Of a stretch of 58,236 nt of DNA, positions 16,976 to 27,041 are shown piece after piece; the stretch's first letter is position 1; each line of letters begins with the position of its first letter. The DNA is from Promethearchaeia archaeon (lineage in GTDB: Archaea; Asgardarchaeota; Lokiarchaeia; Sigyniarchaeales; SOKP01), in NCBI GenBank assembly GCA_029856105.1, contig JAHQWH010000019.1, positions 1-58,236 of the forward strand, written 5' to 3'. The notes under the pieces were generated by a model. It did not search any database and was not told where the DNA came from. It saw only the letters and a program-made list of their open reading frames with translations. Both the position numbers and the translations under genes were made by a program.

Positions 16976-18418
16976 ATGGTTGAGGATGCTAGGCCCCGGG
17001 AGTTATTGGGATTTCGATTAATTGGTTATTCAATTGGAGACTTTGGAATATCATTAGTAAATATATTATTTGGAACGTTTGTTTTCCAATTTTATGTGTA
17101 TACAATTAATCTTAACTCAATTCTTGTCTCAATTGGAATTTCAATGCAATTAATTATCGGTGCCTTTTTCTCAATAATATTTGGAGTTATTGTTGATAAT
17201 AAAACACCCGGAAAATTGGGAAAAAGACGACCTTTTTTACTTTTTGCACTGCCATTATGGGTTTTAACAAACATTTTAATATGGTTTCCTCCGTGGTATG
17301 CTCCTCAAGCGGATTCTTTTTTTTGGCCAACGGCAATTTATTTCTGGTCTATGACGATATTACAAGCTATATCGGGCACGTTAATTTTTAATGTTTACTT
17401 ATCAATGTTACCAGAACAATCTCAGACTCAAAAAAACAGGAAAGTTGTTGCTTCTAATAGAGCCTTATTTTCAATTATTGCTTCAATATTAGCATTAATG
17501 TTACCCTTAATAGTACAGAGTATACTTGACGACCCTGAAAATGTAAAATGGTGGCAACCTTCAGGAGAATTAATTCTTCTTTATATTCCAATGATAGGTA
17601 TAACATTCGCGATTTTTGGGTTAATAACAATAATTTTCACCTTCTTTTCAGTAGACGAAAAATTTCATAATAGCACCTCAATTAATGAAAAGAATAGAAT
17701 ATCGATTGTTTCGACTATTCAACAAATTGCTGTACCTATTAAAGATAAAAAATTTAGAAGTTTTTTGGGAGTTAGGTTCTTGCATAGTATATCTGGCATA
17801 ACTTTGGGAATTTTGGTAATCCCTTTTTTAGTGATTGTTCTTAAATTTAAAGAAAGCGAATTTTTTATATATATAATAGTCTCAATTTTTAGTAAGTTTA
17901 CCTGGTACTTTATATGGAGAAAAATCCTTACTAAAAGAAGCCTTACAACAAGATATTTTATATGTATCGGACTTGCGACAATTGCTTCATTATTAGAACT
18001 TCTCTTTTTGCTCGAGTTCCTTTCTTTTGAATTAAAAATTTTTATTTTTATACTATCAATTGGAACGATATTAGGATCTATGTATGCGTTTCCATTATTT
18101 GCCATCCCTATTGGTGCTACATTGGTTCATGAAGCCTCTCATAAAGATGAAAAATTAAATACCAGTATAGCAATCTCTAAATTATCAGGAGCTTATTATG
18201 GATCATTGACCTTTATTGCATCTATTGGTCAAGCGCTTTCTTCAATCATATTAGGCTTTCTTCTTTCTGGACCGAATGAAAACAATCCAATTATAATTAC
18301 ATTTTTAATATCATCCATGGGTATCTTCTACTTGATAAGCCTTCTATTTCTGAAAAAAATTAAGTTAAACGAAGATTTAAGTGAAAATCCCCCATCAAAT
18401 AACGAACTTTCCCAATAA
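16976..18418 (+). CDS. MFS transporter, GPH-like
   Basis: 480-residue membrane protein with about 12 transmembrane segments, resembling glycoside-pentoside-hexuronide-type MFS carriers. The loop between helices 2 and 3 carries a D-K-x-x-G-K-R-x-P pattern (VDNKTPGKLGKRRPFLLFA). The substrate is unknown. A second member of the superfamily lies nearby on the opposite strand, and the sugar-type dehydrogenases upstream favour a carbohydrate or polyol. Confidence 0.85.
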   Translation: MVEDARPRELLGFRLIGYSIGDFGISLVNILFGTFVFQFYVYTINLNSILVSIGISMQLIIGAFFSIIFGVIVDNKTPGKLGKRRPFLLFALPLWVLTNILIWFPPWYAPQADSFFWPTAIYFWSMTILQAISGTLIFNVYLSMLPEQSQTQKNRKVVASNRALFSIIASILALMLPLIVQSILDDPENVKWWQPSGELILLYIPMIGITFAIFGLITIIFTFFSVDEKFHNSTSINEKNRISIVSTIQQIAVPIKDKKFRSFLGVRFLHSISGITLGILVIPFLVIVLKFKESEFFIYIIVSIFSKFTWYFIWRKILTKRSLTTRYFICIGLATIASLLELLFLLEFLSFELKIFIFILSIGTILGSMYAFPLFAIPIGATLVHEASHKDEKLNTSIAISKLSGAYYGSLTFIASIGQALSSIILGFLLSGPNENNPIIITFLISSMGIFYLISLLFLKKIKLNEDLSENPPSNNELSQ

Positions 18419-18580
18419 ATGATAGGTTCAGATTTAGCAAAACGCGCGATAAATATTAGCCGTAAGAGAAGAAATATCTTCTATTTCCATAATTTAATCA
18501 TCTATTTTTTACACCCTAATTAATAATATATAATAGAGTGAATGCATAAGAATAGATTTTGTAAAAAAAAAATAAAATGA

Positions 18581-19963
18581 CTAAAGATTCATTTCTTCTA
18601 TTTTCAATTTGATATCTATAGCCTCTTCTTTTGATATTTTATACAGGAAGATAAAAGCAACCGTACCAATTAAAGTTATAATCATTGGAATTATTGACAT
18701 TTGAAAAAGTAAACCAAACTTTGCAGCATCAGTGTTCCCTGTTGTTAGAATTGGATCGTAACTCGTAAATATTGCGACAATCGCAAAAATTACTGTCTGT
18801 AAAAAGTATGAGAAAGCTGTGAAAATCTTGTAAATACCTGAATAACTTCCCTCTTCTCGTTTTCCGGAATTAACTGTTGCGTTGTCTATACCCTGCGCTC
18901 TCAGTAACCCAAAAACTACTCCCGCAGTTGCACTAAATCCAATACCTGCAAAGGCATATACTAAAGTTAAACTAATTATATCAGTAACAAACACTAACAT
19001 GAAATATGCAATAATATTGCAACACATGCCCGCTATATATGCTTTTCTAACACCTATTTTTCTAGAAATCCATGTCCAAAAAGGAGCAAGAAGAAATCCA
19101 ACACCATTCACCATCAAAAGAGGTAGAGCAGTATCCCCTATATCTAATCCTAAAGAATGTTCCACATAAAAATTAAGCCCATATAGAAAACACGCCCCAG
19201 CTACAGACCAAGAAAAACCTGCGATTGTAATTCCCATCCAACTACGATCCTTAAAAACCCGTTTAATAACTTCACCCACAGGGGATGATCCCCTTTGTGA
19301 ACTATCCAATTCTGCACGAAATACCTTCATTTCTTTAGGTTCTCGAATTCCAAAACTATATGGAATAACCAAAATGTAAGCAAAGATTGCAACAAGAATT
19401 ACCGTTCCTAAATATCCAATTGATGATATGAATCTAGGGATTAAGAAATTGATAAAAATTGTTGCTATACCCCCTATAATTGCTCCTATAACGATTACTT
19501 TTCTTCTATGGGGATCTTCCCTAAATAAATCGGGAAATAAAGCCATTTCATTAATCTCCCTTGACGTCATAAAAGTTTCATATACCACCATAATAAATAT
19601 TAGCCAAATTACAGATATCAGAATGTCAGGTGAAATTTGGATAAAACATATGATTAAAAAAATTGGACCTATAACTAAACCTCCAATAATCCACGGAAAC
19701 CTCTTTCCAAATCTTGAGGTCAATTTCTTAGAATTATCAGCTAGGTATCCAATTATTGGATCATTTATACCATCCATAATCGAATATATTAAATAGATCA
19801 ATGGAATTACTGCTGTTGGTATTAGTAGAATTGTAACCGCGAAATATTGAATTTGACCCCACATCGTAAACAATAAACCACTACTTATACCCCCAAGAGT
19901 ATAAAAAACCATTTTTTTTGTAGTGATTGAATCAGAAAATTTCATTTTCTGTTGTTCTGTCAT
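18581..19963 (-). CDS. MFS transporter, GPH family
   Basis: 460-residue, ~12-helix transporter. The family signature DGINDPIIGYLADNS followed by RFGKRFPWIIGG is clear, as in melibiose/xyloside carriers, which are cation-coupled. It converges with the other MFS gene (160 bases apart). Both may serve the sugar-acid or polyol enzymes encoded to the left; the actual substrate cannot be read from sequence. Confidence 0.88.
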   Translation of the reverse strand: MTEQQKMKFSDSITTKKMVFYTLGGISSGLLFTMWGQIQYFAVTILLIPTAVIPLIYLIYSIMDGINDPIIGYLADNSKKLTSRFGKRFPWIIGGLVIGPIFLIICFIQISPDILISVIWLIFIMVVYETFMTSREINEMALFPDLFREDPHRRKVIVIGAIIGGIATIFINFLIPRFISSIGYLGTVILVAIFAYILVIPYSFGIREPKEMKVFRAELDSSQRGSSPVGEVIKRVFKDRSWMGITIAGFSWSVAGACFLYGLNFYVEHSLGLDIGDTALPLLMVNGVGFLLAPFWTWISRKIGVRKAYIAGMCCNIIAYFMLVFVTDIISLTLVYAFAGIGFSATAGVVFGLLRAQGIDNATVNSGKREEGSYSGIYKIFTAFSYFLQTVIFAIVAIFTSYDPILTTGNTDAAKFGLLFQMSIIPMIITLIGTVAFIFLYKISKEEAIDIKLKIEEMNL

Positions 19964-20180
19964 GATAAATTCACTTGAAATATTGCATATCTAATTTAAA
20001 TAACGTAGTATTTATAGGTTTTTAAAAAACCTAATTTGGATAAAAAAACTATTATGACAAAAAGAATAGCATTCTTTTTAAGATTGTAACACTTAATATT
20101 CGAATGAGTGGGATTTTATTTTTAATAAATTAAGCTTTCTCTGGTTTATTAATAATAACTATTAAAAGGACCGAATTTTT

Positions 20181-20921
20181 ATGGATATTTTATTAGATTT
20201 ACTGATTTTACTATTAACATTTGTCTATGTTTTTGCAACTATTTTAATACCAGTTCAGTTGAAGAAGAGAGATAAAATCACTAAATTCCAAGCTCGTAAA
20301 GTGGTACATTTATTCGCTGGGTTAAGTATTTTAATAACTCCATATTTTTCTTCTCCATGGTGGGCTGTATTATTGGCTAGTTCAATGACAATTTTAACTT
20401 TTTTAAGTTCAAAAAAAAGTAAGGTAAAACAGCTAAGAGATTTATACGATTCAATAGGAGAAGAAGCTGAAGAAAAAGCAGGTTATTTACAGGGGCCATT
20501 TCATTATTGCTTATCGATTACAATATTGATAACACTTTTTGCTATTATAGCTCCATATCAAATGTATTTCCCAATTGCTGGAATTCTATTAATGATTATT
20601 TCAGATACACTTGCATCCTTAATTGGCAAAAAATTTGGAAAAATAAAAATAAAACTCCCGTGGACTAACACTACGAGGACTTTGGAAGGGTCGTTAGCAT
20701 TTTTTATAAGTGGATTTATGCTTTGTTTCATTGCTTTTACATTTTTAGGAGTCACAAATCCAATAACGCAAATTCATATTTCATTAGAAGCTGCGCTTCT
20801 ATATTCGTTAATTACTAGTATTTTAGCAACCATAATAGAGCTAATTTCTCCTAGTACTTGGGACGATCTAACTGTACCTATCTTAACAACGCTAATAATT
20901 TTTCTAATAACATTAATTTAA
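20181..20921 (+). CDS. Polyprenol kinase-like membrane protein (SEC59/VTE5 type)
   Basis: 246-residue protein with about seven membrane helices, of the dolichol kinase/phytol kinase/CDP-diglyceride-synthetase-like family. Landmarks are FQARKVVHLFAG, the catalytic region SDTLASLIGKKFGKIK, TRTLEGSLAFFISG and ELISPSTWDDLTVPI. It would phosphorylate an isoprenoid alcohol using a nucleotide. It is first in a lipid operon followed by geranylgeranyl reductase, GGGP synthase and DGGGP synthase, so salvage of geranylgeraniol or another lipid step is likely (inference). Confidence 0.8.
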   Translation: MDILLDLLILLLTFVYVFATILIPVQLKKRDKITKFQARKVVHLFAGLSILITPYFSSPWWAVLLASSMTILTFLSSKKSKVKQLRDLYDSIGEEAEEKAGYLQGPFHYCLSITILITLFAIIAPYQMYFPIAGILLMIISDTLASLIGKKFGKIKIKLPWTNTTRTLEGSLAFFISGFMLCFIAFTFLGVTNPITQIHISLEAALLYSLITSILATIIELISPSTWDDLTVPILTTLIIFLITLI

Positions 20922-20994
20922 TCTTAAATCTAACTTTTTATTTTTTATTATCATTAGAGCTATTTTAATCATCTAAAAAATATAGAAAATCAAA

Positions 20995-22389
20995 ATGGAA
21001 AATCTAAAGAATAATTTTGATGTAATCGTAGTTGGAGCGGGAACAGGAGGCAGTACAGCTGCTAGGTTTGCCGCTGAAAAAGGTTTAAAAGTTTGCCTTA
21101 TCGACAGGAAGGAAAAAAATAAAATCGGTGATAAAATTTGCGGGGACGCTGTTGGAACAGATGTGTTTGATTTTTTAAGTATTAAACATCCAAAAGGAGA
21201 AGAGCTTTCGTGTCGTATCAAAGGCGCAAAATTGTATTCCCCCGACCTAAAAAAATGTATCGATTTAACTGATTCAAAACAAGCGGGTTATATTGTTAAT
21301 AGAATAGAATTTGGGCAAAGACTACTTAACGAAGCGTTAGATGCCGGTGTAGAGCAGTTTATGGATAAAACGATGGTCTTAGATTTATTATATAACAAAA
21401 ATTTTGTTGCTGGAGTAAAAGTAAAGCTAAAAAATGGCGAAAAAATAGATTTAAAATCTAAAATTCTAATTGATGCATCTGGATTTTATTCTCCAATAAG
21501 AAAGAATGTAAAAAGCGATTTAATCGAGAAAGAGATTTTAAAGGAAGATAGCATTCTTTGCTATAGGGAAATTGTAAAATTCTCTCCTCAAGACCTAAGC
21601 GTTAAAGATCCCGAATACATTTCAATATGCTTAAATAGTGAAAAAGCACCGGGAGGATATATTTGGTATTTCCCAAAAAATGAGTCATCAGTCAATATTG
21701 GTTTAGGGATTTTTATGGATTACAAAGGTAAAGTAAAAAACCTATACCAACAAAATGTTTTTAAAGAATATATTAAAACTTCAAAGTTTGAAATTATCTC
21801 TTCTGGAGGAGGCGTAGTGCCCGTTAGAAGGCCTATTTGGTCGTGCGCAGACGATGGTATAATGCTCATTGGAGACGCCGCTTGCCAAGTTAATCCCCTT
21901 CATGGAGGTGGGATTGATCCTTCAATGAGAGGAGGTTTTTTTGCTGCCAACACTGCTTTAGCCGCTATTGAAAAAGAAGATTACTCAATCAACGCATTAT
22001 GGGGCTATAATTATAGCGTAATGACTAGTTTCGGCGCGGAATTTGCCTCATTAGATTTGTTAAGAATGACTCTCCAAGTTCTATCCAACACCGACCTAAA
22101 TTTTGCTTTGCAACAAGATTTACTAAGTGGAGAAGAAATTCTTGAAATCTCTTCAACTGGACGAATTGATTTATCGTTACTTAACTTGGTAACAAAGGCG
22201 TTTAAAGGGCTATCTAAGCCAAATCTATTGTTAGATTTAAATTTCCTTAGAATAAAGATGAACGAAATTTCTAAATTATACAAGAACTTTCCAAATGATA
22301 TTGTAAAATTTGAAGAATGGAAAAGTAAAGTTACACAAGTATATGATAAAATTAAGAAAACGTTAATAAAGACTAAAATAGTAAATTAA
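20995..22389 (+). CDS. Geranylgeranyl reductase family protein
   Basis: FAD-dependent reductase of 464 residues that saturates the isoprenoid chains of archaeal lipids. The N-terminal FAD motif is VVGAGTGGSTAARFAAEKG, ending in an acidic strand (LIDRKE). The family signature CGDAVG follows at about residue 50, and GDAACQVNPLHGGGIDPSMR is the second FAD motif. It sits 18 bases before the GGGP synthase ATG, in the ether-lipid operon. Confidence 0.92.
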   Translation: MENLKNNFDVIVVGAGTGGSTAARFAAEKGLKVCLIDRKEKNKIGDKICGDAVGTDVFDFLSIKHPKGEELSCRIKGAKLYSPDLKKCIDLTDSKQAGYIVNRIEFGQRLLNEALDAGVEQFMDKTMVLDLLYNKNFVAGVKVKLKNGEKIDLKSKILIDASGFYSPIRKNVKSDLIEKEILKEDSILCYREIVKFSPQDLSVKDPEYISICLNSEKAPGGYIWYFPKNESSVNIGLGIFMDYKGKVKNLYQQNVFKEYIKTSKFEIISSGGGVVPVRRPIWSCADDGIMLIGDAACQVNPLHGGGIDPSMRGGFFAANTALAAIEKEDYSINALWGYNYSVMTSFGAEFASLDLLRMTLQVLSNTDLNFALQQDLLSGEEILEISSTGRIDLSLLNLVTKAFKGLSKPNLLLDLNFLRIKMNEISKLYKNFPNDIVKFEEWKSKVTQVYDKIKKTLIKTKIVN

Positions 22390-22407
22390 TTATAATTAGT
22401 GAATTTT

Positions 22408-23223
22408 ATGGTTGATAAATTGACTAAAAATACCCTGAAGACGAGCACTTACGAATATTTAATTAATAAAATAAATAGCGATGGTACCCTTCATTTTTCT
22501 TTAATAGATCCAGATCCCACTAAGCAAAATCCCACCAAAGCAGGAAGAATGGCTCTTTTCGCAGAACAAGCTGGTTCAGATGCCATTCTGATTGGCGGAA
22601 GTACAGTTTTTGACCAGAGGTTTGTTGACGAGACAATATTGGCAATAAAAGAAAAAGTAAGTTTACCAATTATAATTTTTCCAGGAGGTATCGCAAATGT
22701 TTCAAAAGAAGCAGATGCTATTTTATTTATGTCTCTATTAAATTCTGAAGATCCATATTTTATTGTTGGACAACAAGCGCTTGCTTCATATACAGTGAAA
22801 ATGGCTAACCTTGAAATAATCTCCACAGGATATTTAATTGTCGAACCTGGTGGTACAGCAGGATGGATCGGGAAAGCCAAATTACTTCCAAGAGAGAAAC
22901 CTAAATTAACTGCTGCATATTCATTAGCAGCTGAATTTTTTGGCTTTAAACTTATTTATTTAGAAGCAGGGTCCGGTAGTGAAAGACTTCCCACCGAAAT
23001 TATTCGACTTTGTTCAAATATGTTAAGTATTCCAATAATTGTGGGTGGAGGTGTTAGTAGTATAGAAGACGCTAGAAATTTTGTTGAAGCGGGGGCAGAC
23101 ATCATCGTAATGGGAACATTTTTGGAAAACCAAGTATTAAAAGACGATGGGAACTCTTTAAAAGCTATTATTGACGAAATAAAAAAATCTGGTAAAAGCC
23201 GTAAAAATAACTATTTAAAATAA
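22408..23223 (+). CDS. Geranylgeranylglyceryl phosphate synthase
   Basis: TIM-barrel prenyltransferase of the PcrB/GGGPS family, making the first ether bond of archaeal lipids from sn-glycerol-1-phosphate and GGPP. It has HFSLIDPDPTK near the N-terminus, DAILIGGSTVF, the YLEAGSGS phosphate loop and IIVGGGVSSIEDAR with ADIIVMGTFLEN at the end. ATG at 22408 is preferred to the GTG at 22399. It lies between geranylgeranyl reductase and the UbiA enzyme that performs the next step. Confidence 0.95.
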   Translation: MVDKLTKNTLKTSTYEYLINKINSDGTLHFSLIDPDPTKQNPTKAGRMALFAEQAGSDAILIGGSTVFDQRFVDETILAIKEKVSLPIIIFPGGIANVSKEADAILFMSLLNSEDPYFIVGQQALASYTVKMANLEIISTGYLIVEPGGTAGWIGKAKLLPREKPKLTAAYSLAAEFFGFKLIYLEAGSGSERLPTEIIRLCSNMLSIPIIVGGGVSSIEDARNFVEAGADIIVMGTFLENQVLKDDGNSLKAIIDEIKKSGKSRKNNYLK

Positions 23224-23245
23224 AAATTTTTAAATTGCTTTTAAT

Positions 23246-24118
23246 ATGAGATTTAAAGACGCTTTCGAAATTATACGGCCTATAAACTGTTTAATGGGGG
23301 CTTTAACAGTAATTATTGGCTTATTAAATACCAGATTAGGAATTCCATTAGATAAGTTATTAATTAATATAATTTTAGGCGTTTTTACATATATTTTTAT
23401 TGCAGGGAGTGGTATGATAATAAATGATATTTACGATATTGAAATAGATAAAATCAATAGACCAGAACGCCCTATTCCAAGAGGTTCAATAAATTTAAAG
23501 CAAGCAAAATTACTCTATTCAATTTTTCTTATTATTGGATTAGCTCTTAGCATTTTCCATAGTATTTTTTTTAATCTAGGTTTATTAAATATCGTGTTAG
23601 CGTCTTTTTTTGGGTTCATTGGATGGGTATACGCAAAATGGGGTAAGAAAAGCGGTTTTTTTGGAAATATGGCAGTTGGTATTTCTTTTTCAATTGGTAT
23701 GATTTATGGAGCGGTATTAAACAGTTCATCTATACCTCCTTACATTTATTTCTTCTTTATAACGGCTTTCTCTCTTTTAATTTCTCGAGAAATTATTAAA
23801 GGTTGTGAAGATATTGAAGGAGATAAAAATCATGGGGTTAAAACATTCGCTATTAAGATTGGAATTAGAAAATCTACCTATATTTCTTTAGTTTTTTCAA
23901 TTACAGCAATATTATTTTTTATATTACCTATTTTTACAAGCATTCTAAATCCAATTCTTTTTATGGTTTTAATGGTTTTTGGTCTAGTTGACGTAATTTA
24001 CGCAATTATTCTAATGCTTACTACGAAATTGGAAATAAAAGATTTTAAAAGGATTAGTTTACTGTTAAAAATTGGAGCATTTCTAGGGTTAATTGCTTTT
24101 CTTTTTGCTAGCATTTAA
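23246..24118 (+). CDS. UbiA prenyltransferase, probable DGGGP synthase
   Basis: 290-residue integral membrane prenyltransferase with about eight helices. The first Asp-rich motif is NDIYDIEIDKINRPERPI; the second is CEDIEGDKNHGVKTF. Both bind the Mg-diphosphate of GGPP. Being 22 bases after GGGP synthase supports digeranylgeranylglyceryl phosphate synthase, which adds the second isoprenoid chain. Confidence 0.93.
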   Translation: MRFKDAFEIIRPINCLMGALTVIIGLLNTRLGIPLDKLLINIILGVFTYIFIAGSGMIINDIYDIEIDKINRPERPIPRGSINLKQAKLLYSIFLIIGLALSIFHSIFFNLGLLNIVLASFFGFIGWVYAKWGKKSGFFGNMAVGISFSIGMIYGAVLNSSSIPPYIYFFFITAFSLLISREIIKGCEDIEGDKNHGVKTFAIKIGIRKSTYISLVFSITAILFFILPIFTSILNPILFMVLMVFGLVDVIYAIILMLTTKLEIKDFKRISLLLKIGAFLGLIAFLFASI

Positions 24119-24132
24119 TACGCTTATATAAA

Positions 24133-25557
24133 CTATATGCTTTTTAAAAAATCTAATATTCCCTCAAAATCTTTACTAGTAATTAAGGATTTCAACTCTT
24201 GCTTTTTCGCTGAAGTGAGCTTTCCATAGGGGAATGTTTCAATCAATTTTCTCGTTTGATTTAAACCTAAATATTTCCGCGTGTATTCTGCTTTAGAGTA
24301 TTTGTATGTTGTTAAGAATTCGCTGTCTAATTTAAGTCTAAATTGCTCTAAAATAAAATTAAAATAATCTCTTAAGAGAAACTGCTCTTCTATGGAAATA
24401 ATTGGCTCTAAGAAGATTTGGATCGGATGAGTTCTATAGGTTTTATGGGACACGTAAATCGCACGAACATCAAAATCTTCGTTTATTTGCCCTAATCCTA
24501 CTCGTCCATTATAAGAACCAGTATCTACAGTTCTAACATACAAAATATTTGATTCAATTGTTCGCTTTAACTTTTCATTTACTTTAATGTTTAATTTTAC
24601 GTATTGATTGTTCTTGTACTGGTTAGCGTCAATTACTTCGATCTCAAAAGCGCCTTTATTTTGCGAAACTTCTTCTTTCAATAAATAATACTTGACTATT
24701 AATGGATTGGTCGCTTTATAACTCTCTAAAAATTCGTCAAATTTGGAACCTGCTCTGTATTTATATTTTGGGTTTAAATTGTAAACCAACTTCAAAATAT
24801 CATTTTGTTTTTTGGCCTTTAACCCCGTAAATGTCTGAGGTTCATCTTGGGGAACATTTTTCTTCTTAAAAAAGCCAATACAAATATTTGAACCTGTATG
24901 TTCAAAGATTTTTGTTTCAAGAATTATCATTTTAAGAATATTATAATATTTTAAAAAGTCTAAACGAAATTTATTAGAAACAGATGCGCCATATAAAAAG
25001 TTAGTAGGAATTACGTAAATCAAATTCTCAACATTGTTACGTAAGTCATTAATCATAGCGATTTGATATAAATCTTGATACCCCTTATTTTCTTCTTTAA
25101 AATATTGAAGAAACTTTTGGGTTTCGTAGTGCTTCCTAATATAACCTAAATATAGGTATGGTGGATTGGTAATGTGAAAAATAGGAAACTTTTTTCTTTT
25201 TAAAATTTGAGGAAAGCTTTCAAGATTATCACGTTTTTTTATATTATTTTCTGCGATTTGCTTAGGAATTCCATATTCCTCAGCGTTATAAATGCACTTT
25301 TGAACCATATCTTTCTGAGTATCAAACAAAAAAATATGACCTCGGAAAAAACTTTCTCGCTTATCATAGGGGATTTCGTTTAAAATTGGTAAAATTAAAT
25401 TACCCTCACCTGCGTATAGATCAACCCATAAGTAATTTTCTAATAGATCTTTAATTTCAGGAAAAATGTATTTATTGAATATTTCAACTGAAGTTAAATG
25501 AATACCGAATTTTCGCCTTTTTGTTTTTTCCTTGGAATTTCTTGAATTATTATACAT
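24133..25557 (-). CDS. N6-adenine DNA methyltransferase (NPPY type)
   Basis: 474-residue methyltransferase. The SAM-binding motif is LWVDLYAGEGNLILPI, motif IV is FHITNPPYLYLGY, and downstream parts include VIPTNFLYGASVSNKFR and a C-terminal recognition region. It differs from the Eco57I-like enzyme at 9236-10792, so the window holds two distinct adenine methyltransferases. No endonuclease gene is adjacent. It converges on the UbiA gene with 14 bases between. It may be an orphan epigenetic enzyme or part of a solitary defence remnant. Confidence 0.85.
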   Translation of the reverse strand: MYNNSRNSKEKTKRRKFGIHLTSVEIFNKYIFPEIKDLLENYLWVDLYAGEGNLILPILNEIPYDKRESFFRGHIFLFDTQKDMVQKCIYNAEEYGIPKQIAENNIKKRDNLESFPQILKRKKFPIFHITNPPYLYLGYIRKHYETQKFLQYFKEENKGYQDLYQIAMINDLRNNVENLIYVIPTNFLYGASVSNKFRLDFLKYYNILKMIILETKIFEHTGSNICIGFFKKKNVPQDEPQTFTGLKAKKQNDILKLVYNLNPKYKYRAGSKFDEFLESYKATNPLIVKYYLLKEEVSQNKGAFEIEVIDANQYKNNQYVKLNIKVNEKLKRTIESNILYVRTVDTGSYNGRVGLGQINEDFDVRAIYVSHKTYRTHPIQIFLEPIISIEEQFLLRDYFNFILEQFRLKLDSEFLTTYKYSKAEYTRKYLGLNQTRKLIETFPYGKLTSAKKQELKSLITSKDFEGILDFLKSI

Positions 25558-25754
25558 TTTCTGTTATTCTAATCTTGTTCTTATGTAGTCATAGACCTAA
25601 TTTTTAACATTCAATGTGTTCTTACATCTTGATACGAAGTGATATTTAAAATTGGTCTCCGTTTTTTTTAATAGAATATTATTATTATTAGTTATTATTA
25701 GAATATTGAAATTTTATCTAATAAAAATGTGATTAAATAATAAAGTGGATAATA

Positions 25755-26966
25755 ATGAGTGATTCTGAGAATAAACTTGTAAAAAATTACATTGCTCAAG
25801 TTAAACAGAAACTTCCAGAATGGTTGAAATGGAAAGAAGAAGAATTAAAAAACATATTAAACGATTTAGAACAGCAACTTTATAACGAGGCAAGAGCAAT
25901 TTCTGGAGGAGAATCATTAACTGACGCAGATATACAAGAAGCGATCATCCGAATGGGGACTCCTGAAAGCATAGCAAAATTATATAAACGTCGGGGTACA
26001 CCAAGGTTCTACATTACACAAGAACTCATCGAGTTTTATTTAAGAACTTTGTTTTTTTTCTTTGGTGTTGTGTTTTTTGTCAATGTTTTAGGCGCAGTTT
26101 TTCAGTTCTTTTTTAAGAATTGGTGGGAAATATTGGGAGGGATGCTAAATGGAATCTGGATTGGATGCTTAATCTCCGCAATTGTAATTACAATAGTATT
26201 CGTTTATTTTTCTATGGAAGGTTTCTTACCCGAAGATTTTGGAATAATTCCCAAGCGTTTGGCTATACTTTTCCCTTTCAATTTTAACGAAGAACAATTG
26301 GAAGAATCGAAAATATATACCAAACAAAAAATACAAGAAGCTAAAGTACTTCGAGAAGAAAAAATGGTAGCAGCTAAACATCGTGTAAAAGAGAAGATAA
26401 TTGAAATGAAAGCCATAGAAAAAGAGAAGTTAGCAACGGCTAAAGTACTTCGAAAACAAAAAGTGGAAGAAGCTAAGCTAAAAAGAGAAATCGGTAAAAC
26501 ACAACCGGTCACTATAGGAGAACTAATATTTGGAACCTTAGCTGGAATAATTTTTGGTTTAATTCTAATAATCCAACCGTTTGCGGTTGCGGGATTAATG
26601 CAACAAGCTTTTCTAGATTGGCTTAAGATGATGGGATTTTTAATTTTTGTAAGTGGTTTATTTAGTCTAGTTCGCCTTGTAATTGGCGTTAGTAATTACA
26701 CGGGACAACAAGTCTTTTTGGTATTTGGAGCCATCTATAATTTAGCTTATATTCCTTTATTCGTGCTACTTATAAACCAACCAGAGATATTCCCGATTTC
26801 TCTGTTTTCAGGAGGTAATATTACAGCTATACCAACCGATCCAACAAACATCATCTTCATCGTTTACTTCTGGGTTATTATTGCAATAATTTTAGGAACT
26901 ATAGGCGGAATGATTGGAAATTTCTTTAAAGTAGGAAAATATTCAAAATTAAAAAGGGCCTATTAA
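25755..26966 (+). CDS. HAAS-domain membrane protein with charged helical insert
   Basis: 403 residues. The first ~80 form a HAAS/DUF1700-like helical domain (VKQKLPEWLKWKEEELKNIL, then AIIRMGTPESIAKLYKRRG), normally found beside PadR regulators. Two membrane helices follow, then a long Lys/Glu/Ala-rich helix at about 175-245 with an internal repeat, then about four more membrane helices. A paralogue without the charged insert lies at 27862-28908 next to a padR gene. The family's biochemical role is uncertain; sensing or signal relay at the membrane is proposed. Confidence 0.75.
   Translation: MSDSENKLVKNYIAQVKQKLPEWLKWKEEELKNILNDLEQQLYNEARAISGGESLTDADIQEAIIRMGTPESIAKLYKRRGTPRFYITQELIEFYLRTLFFFFGVVFFVNVLGAVFQFFFKNWWEILGGMLNGIWIGCLISAIVITIVFVYFSMEGFLPEDFGIIPKRLAILFPFNFNEEQLEESKIYTKQKIQEAKVLREEKMVAAKHRVKEKIIEMKAIEKEKLATAKVLRKQKVEEAKLKREIGKTQPVTIGELIFGTLAGIIFGLILIIQPFAVAGLMQQAFLDWLKMMGFLIFVSGLFSLVRLVIGVSNYTGQQVFLVFGAIYNLAYIPLFVLLINQPEIFPISLFSGGNITAIPTDPTNIIFIVYFWVIIAIILGTIGGMIGNFFKVGKYSKLKRAY
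26340..26477 (+). repeat. Internal 39-base direct repeat, 99-base period
   Basis: gctaaagtacttcga occurs at 26340 and again at 26439, and similarity extends over about 39 bases (AKVLREEKMVAAK versus AKVLRKQKVEEAK). The 99-base spacing equals 33 residues, so the charged helix of the HAAS protein was built by duplication of a 33-residue block. Confidence 0.7.
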
Positions 26967-27041
26967 AGCCTTACTTATATTTCTTTTTTTTTAATTTTAT
27001 TTTTAGGTAATATTAAACACAAATACAAATTATAAAAGTAA

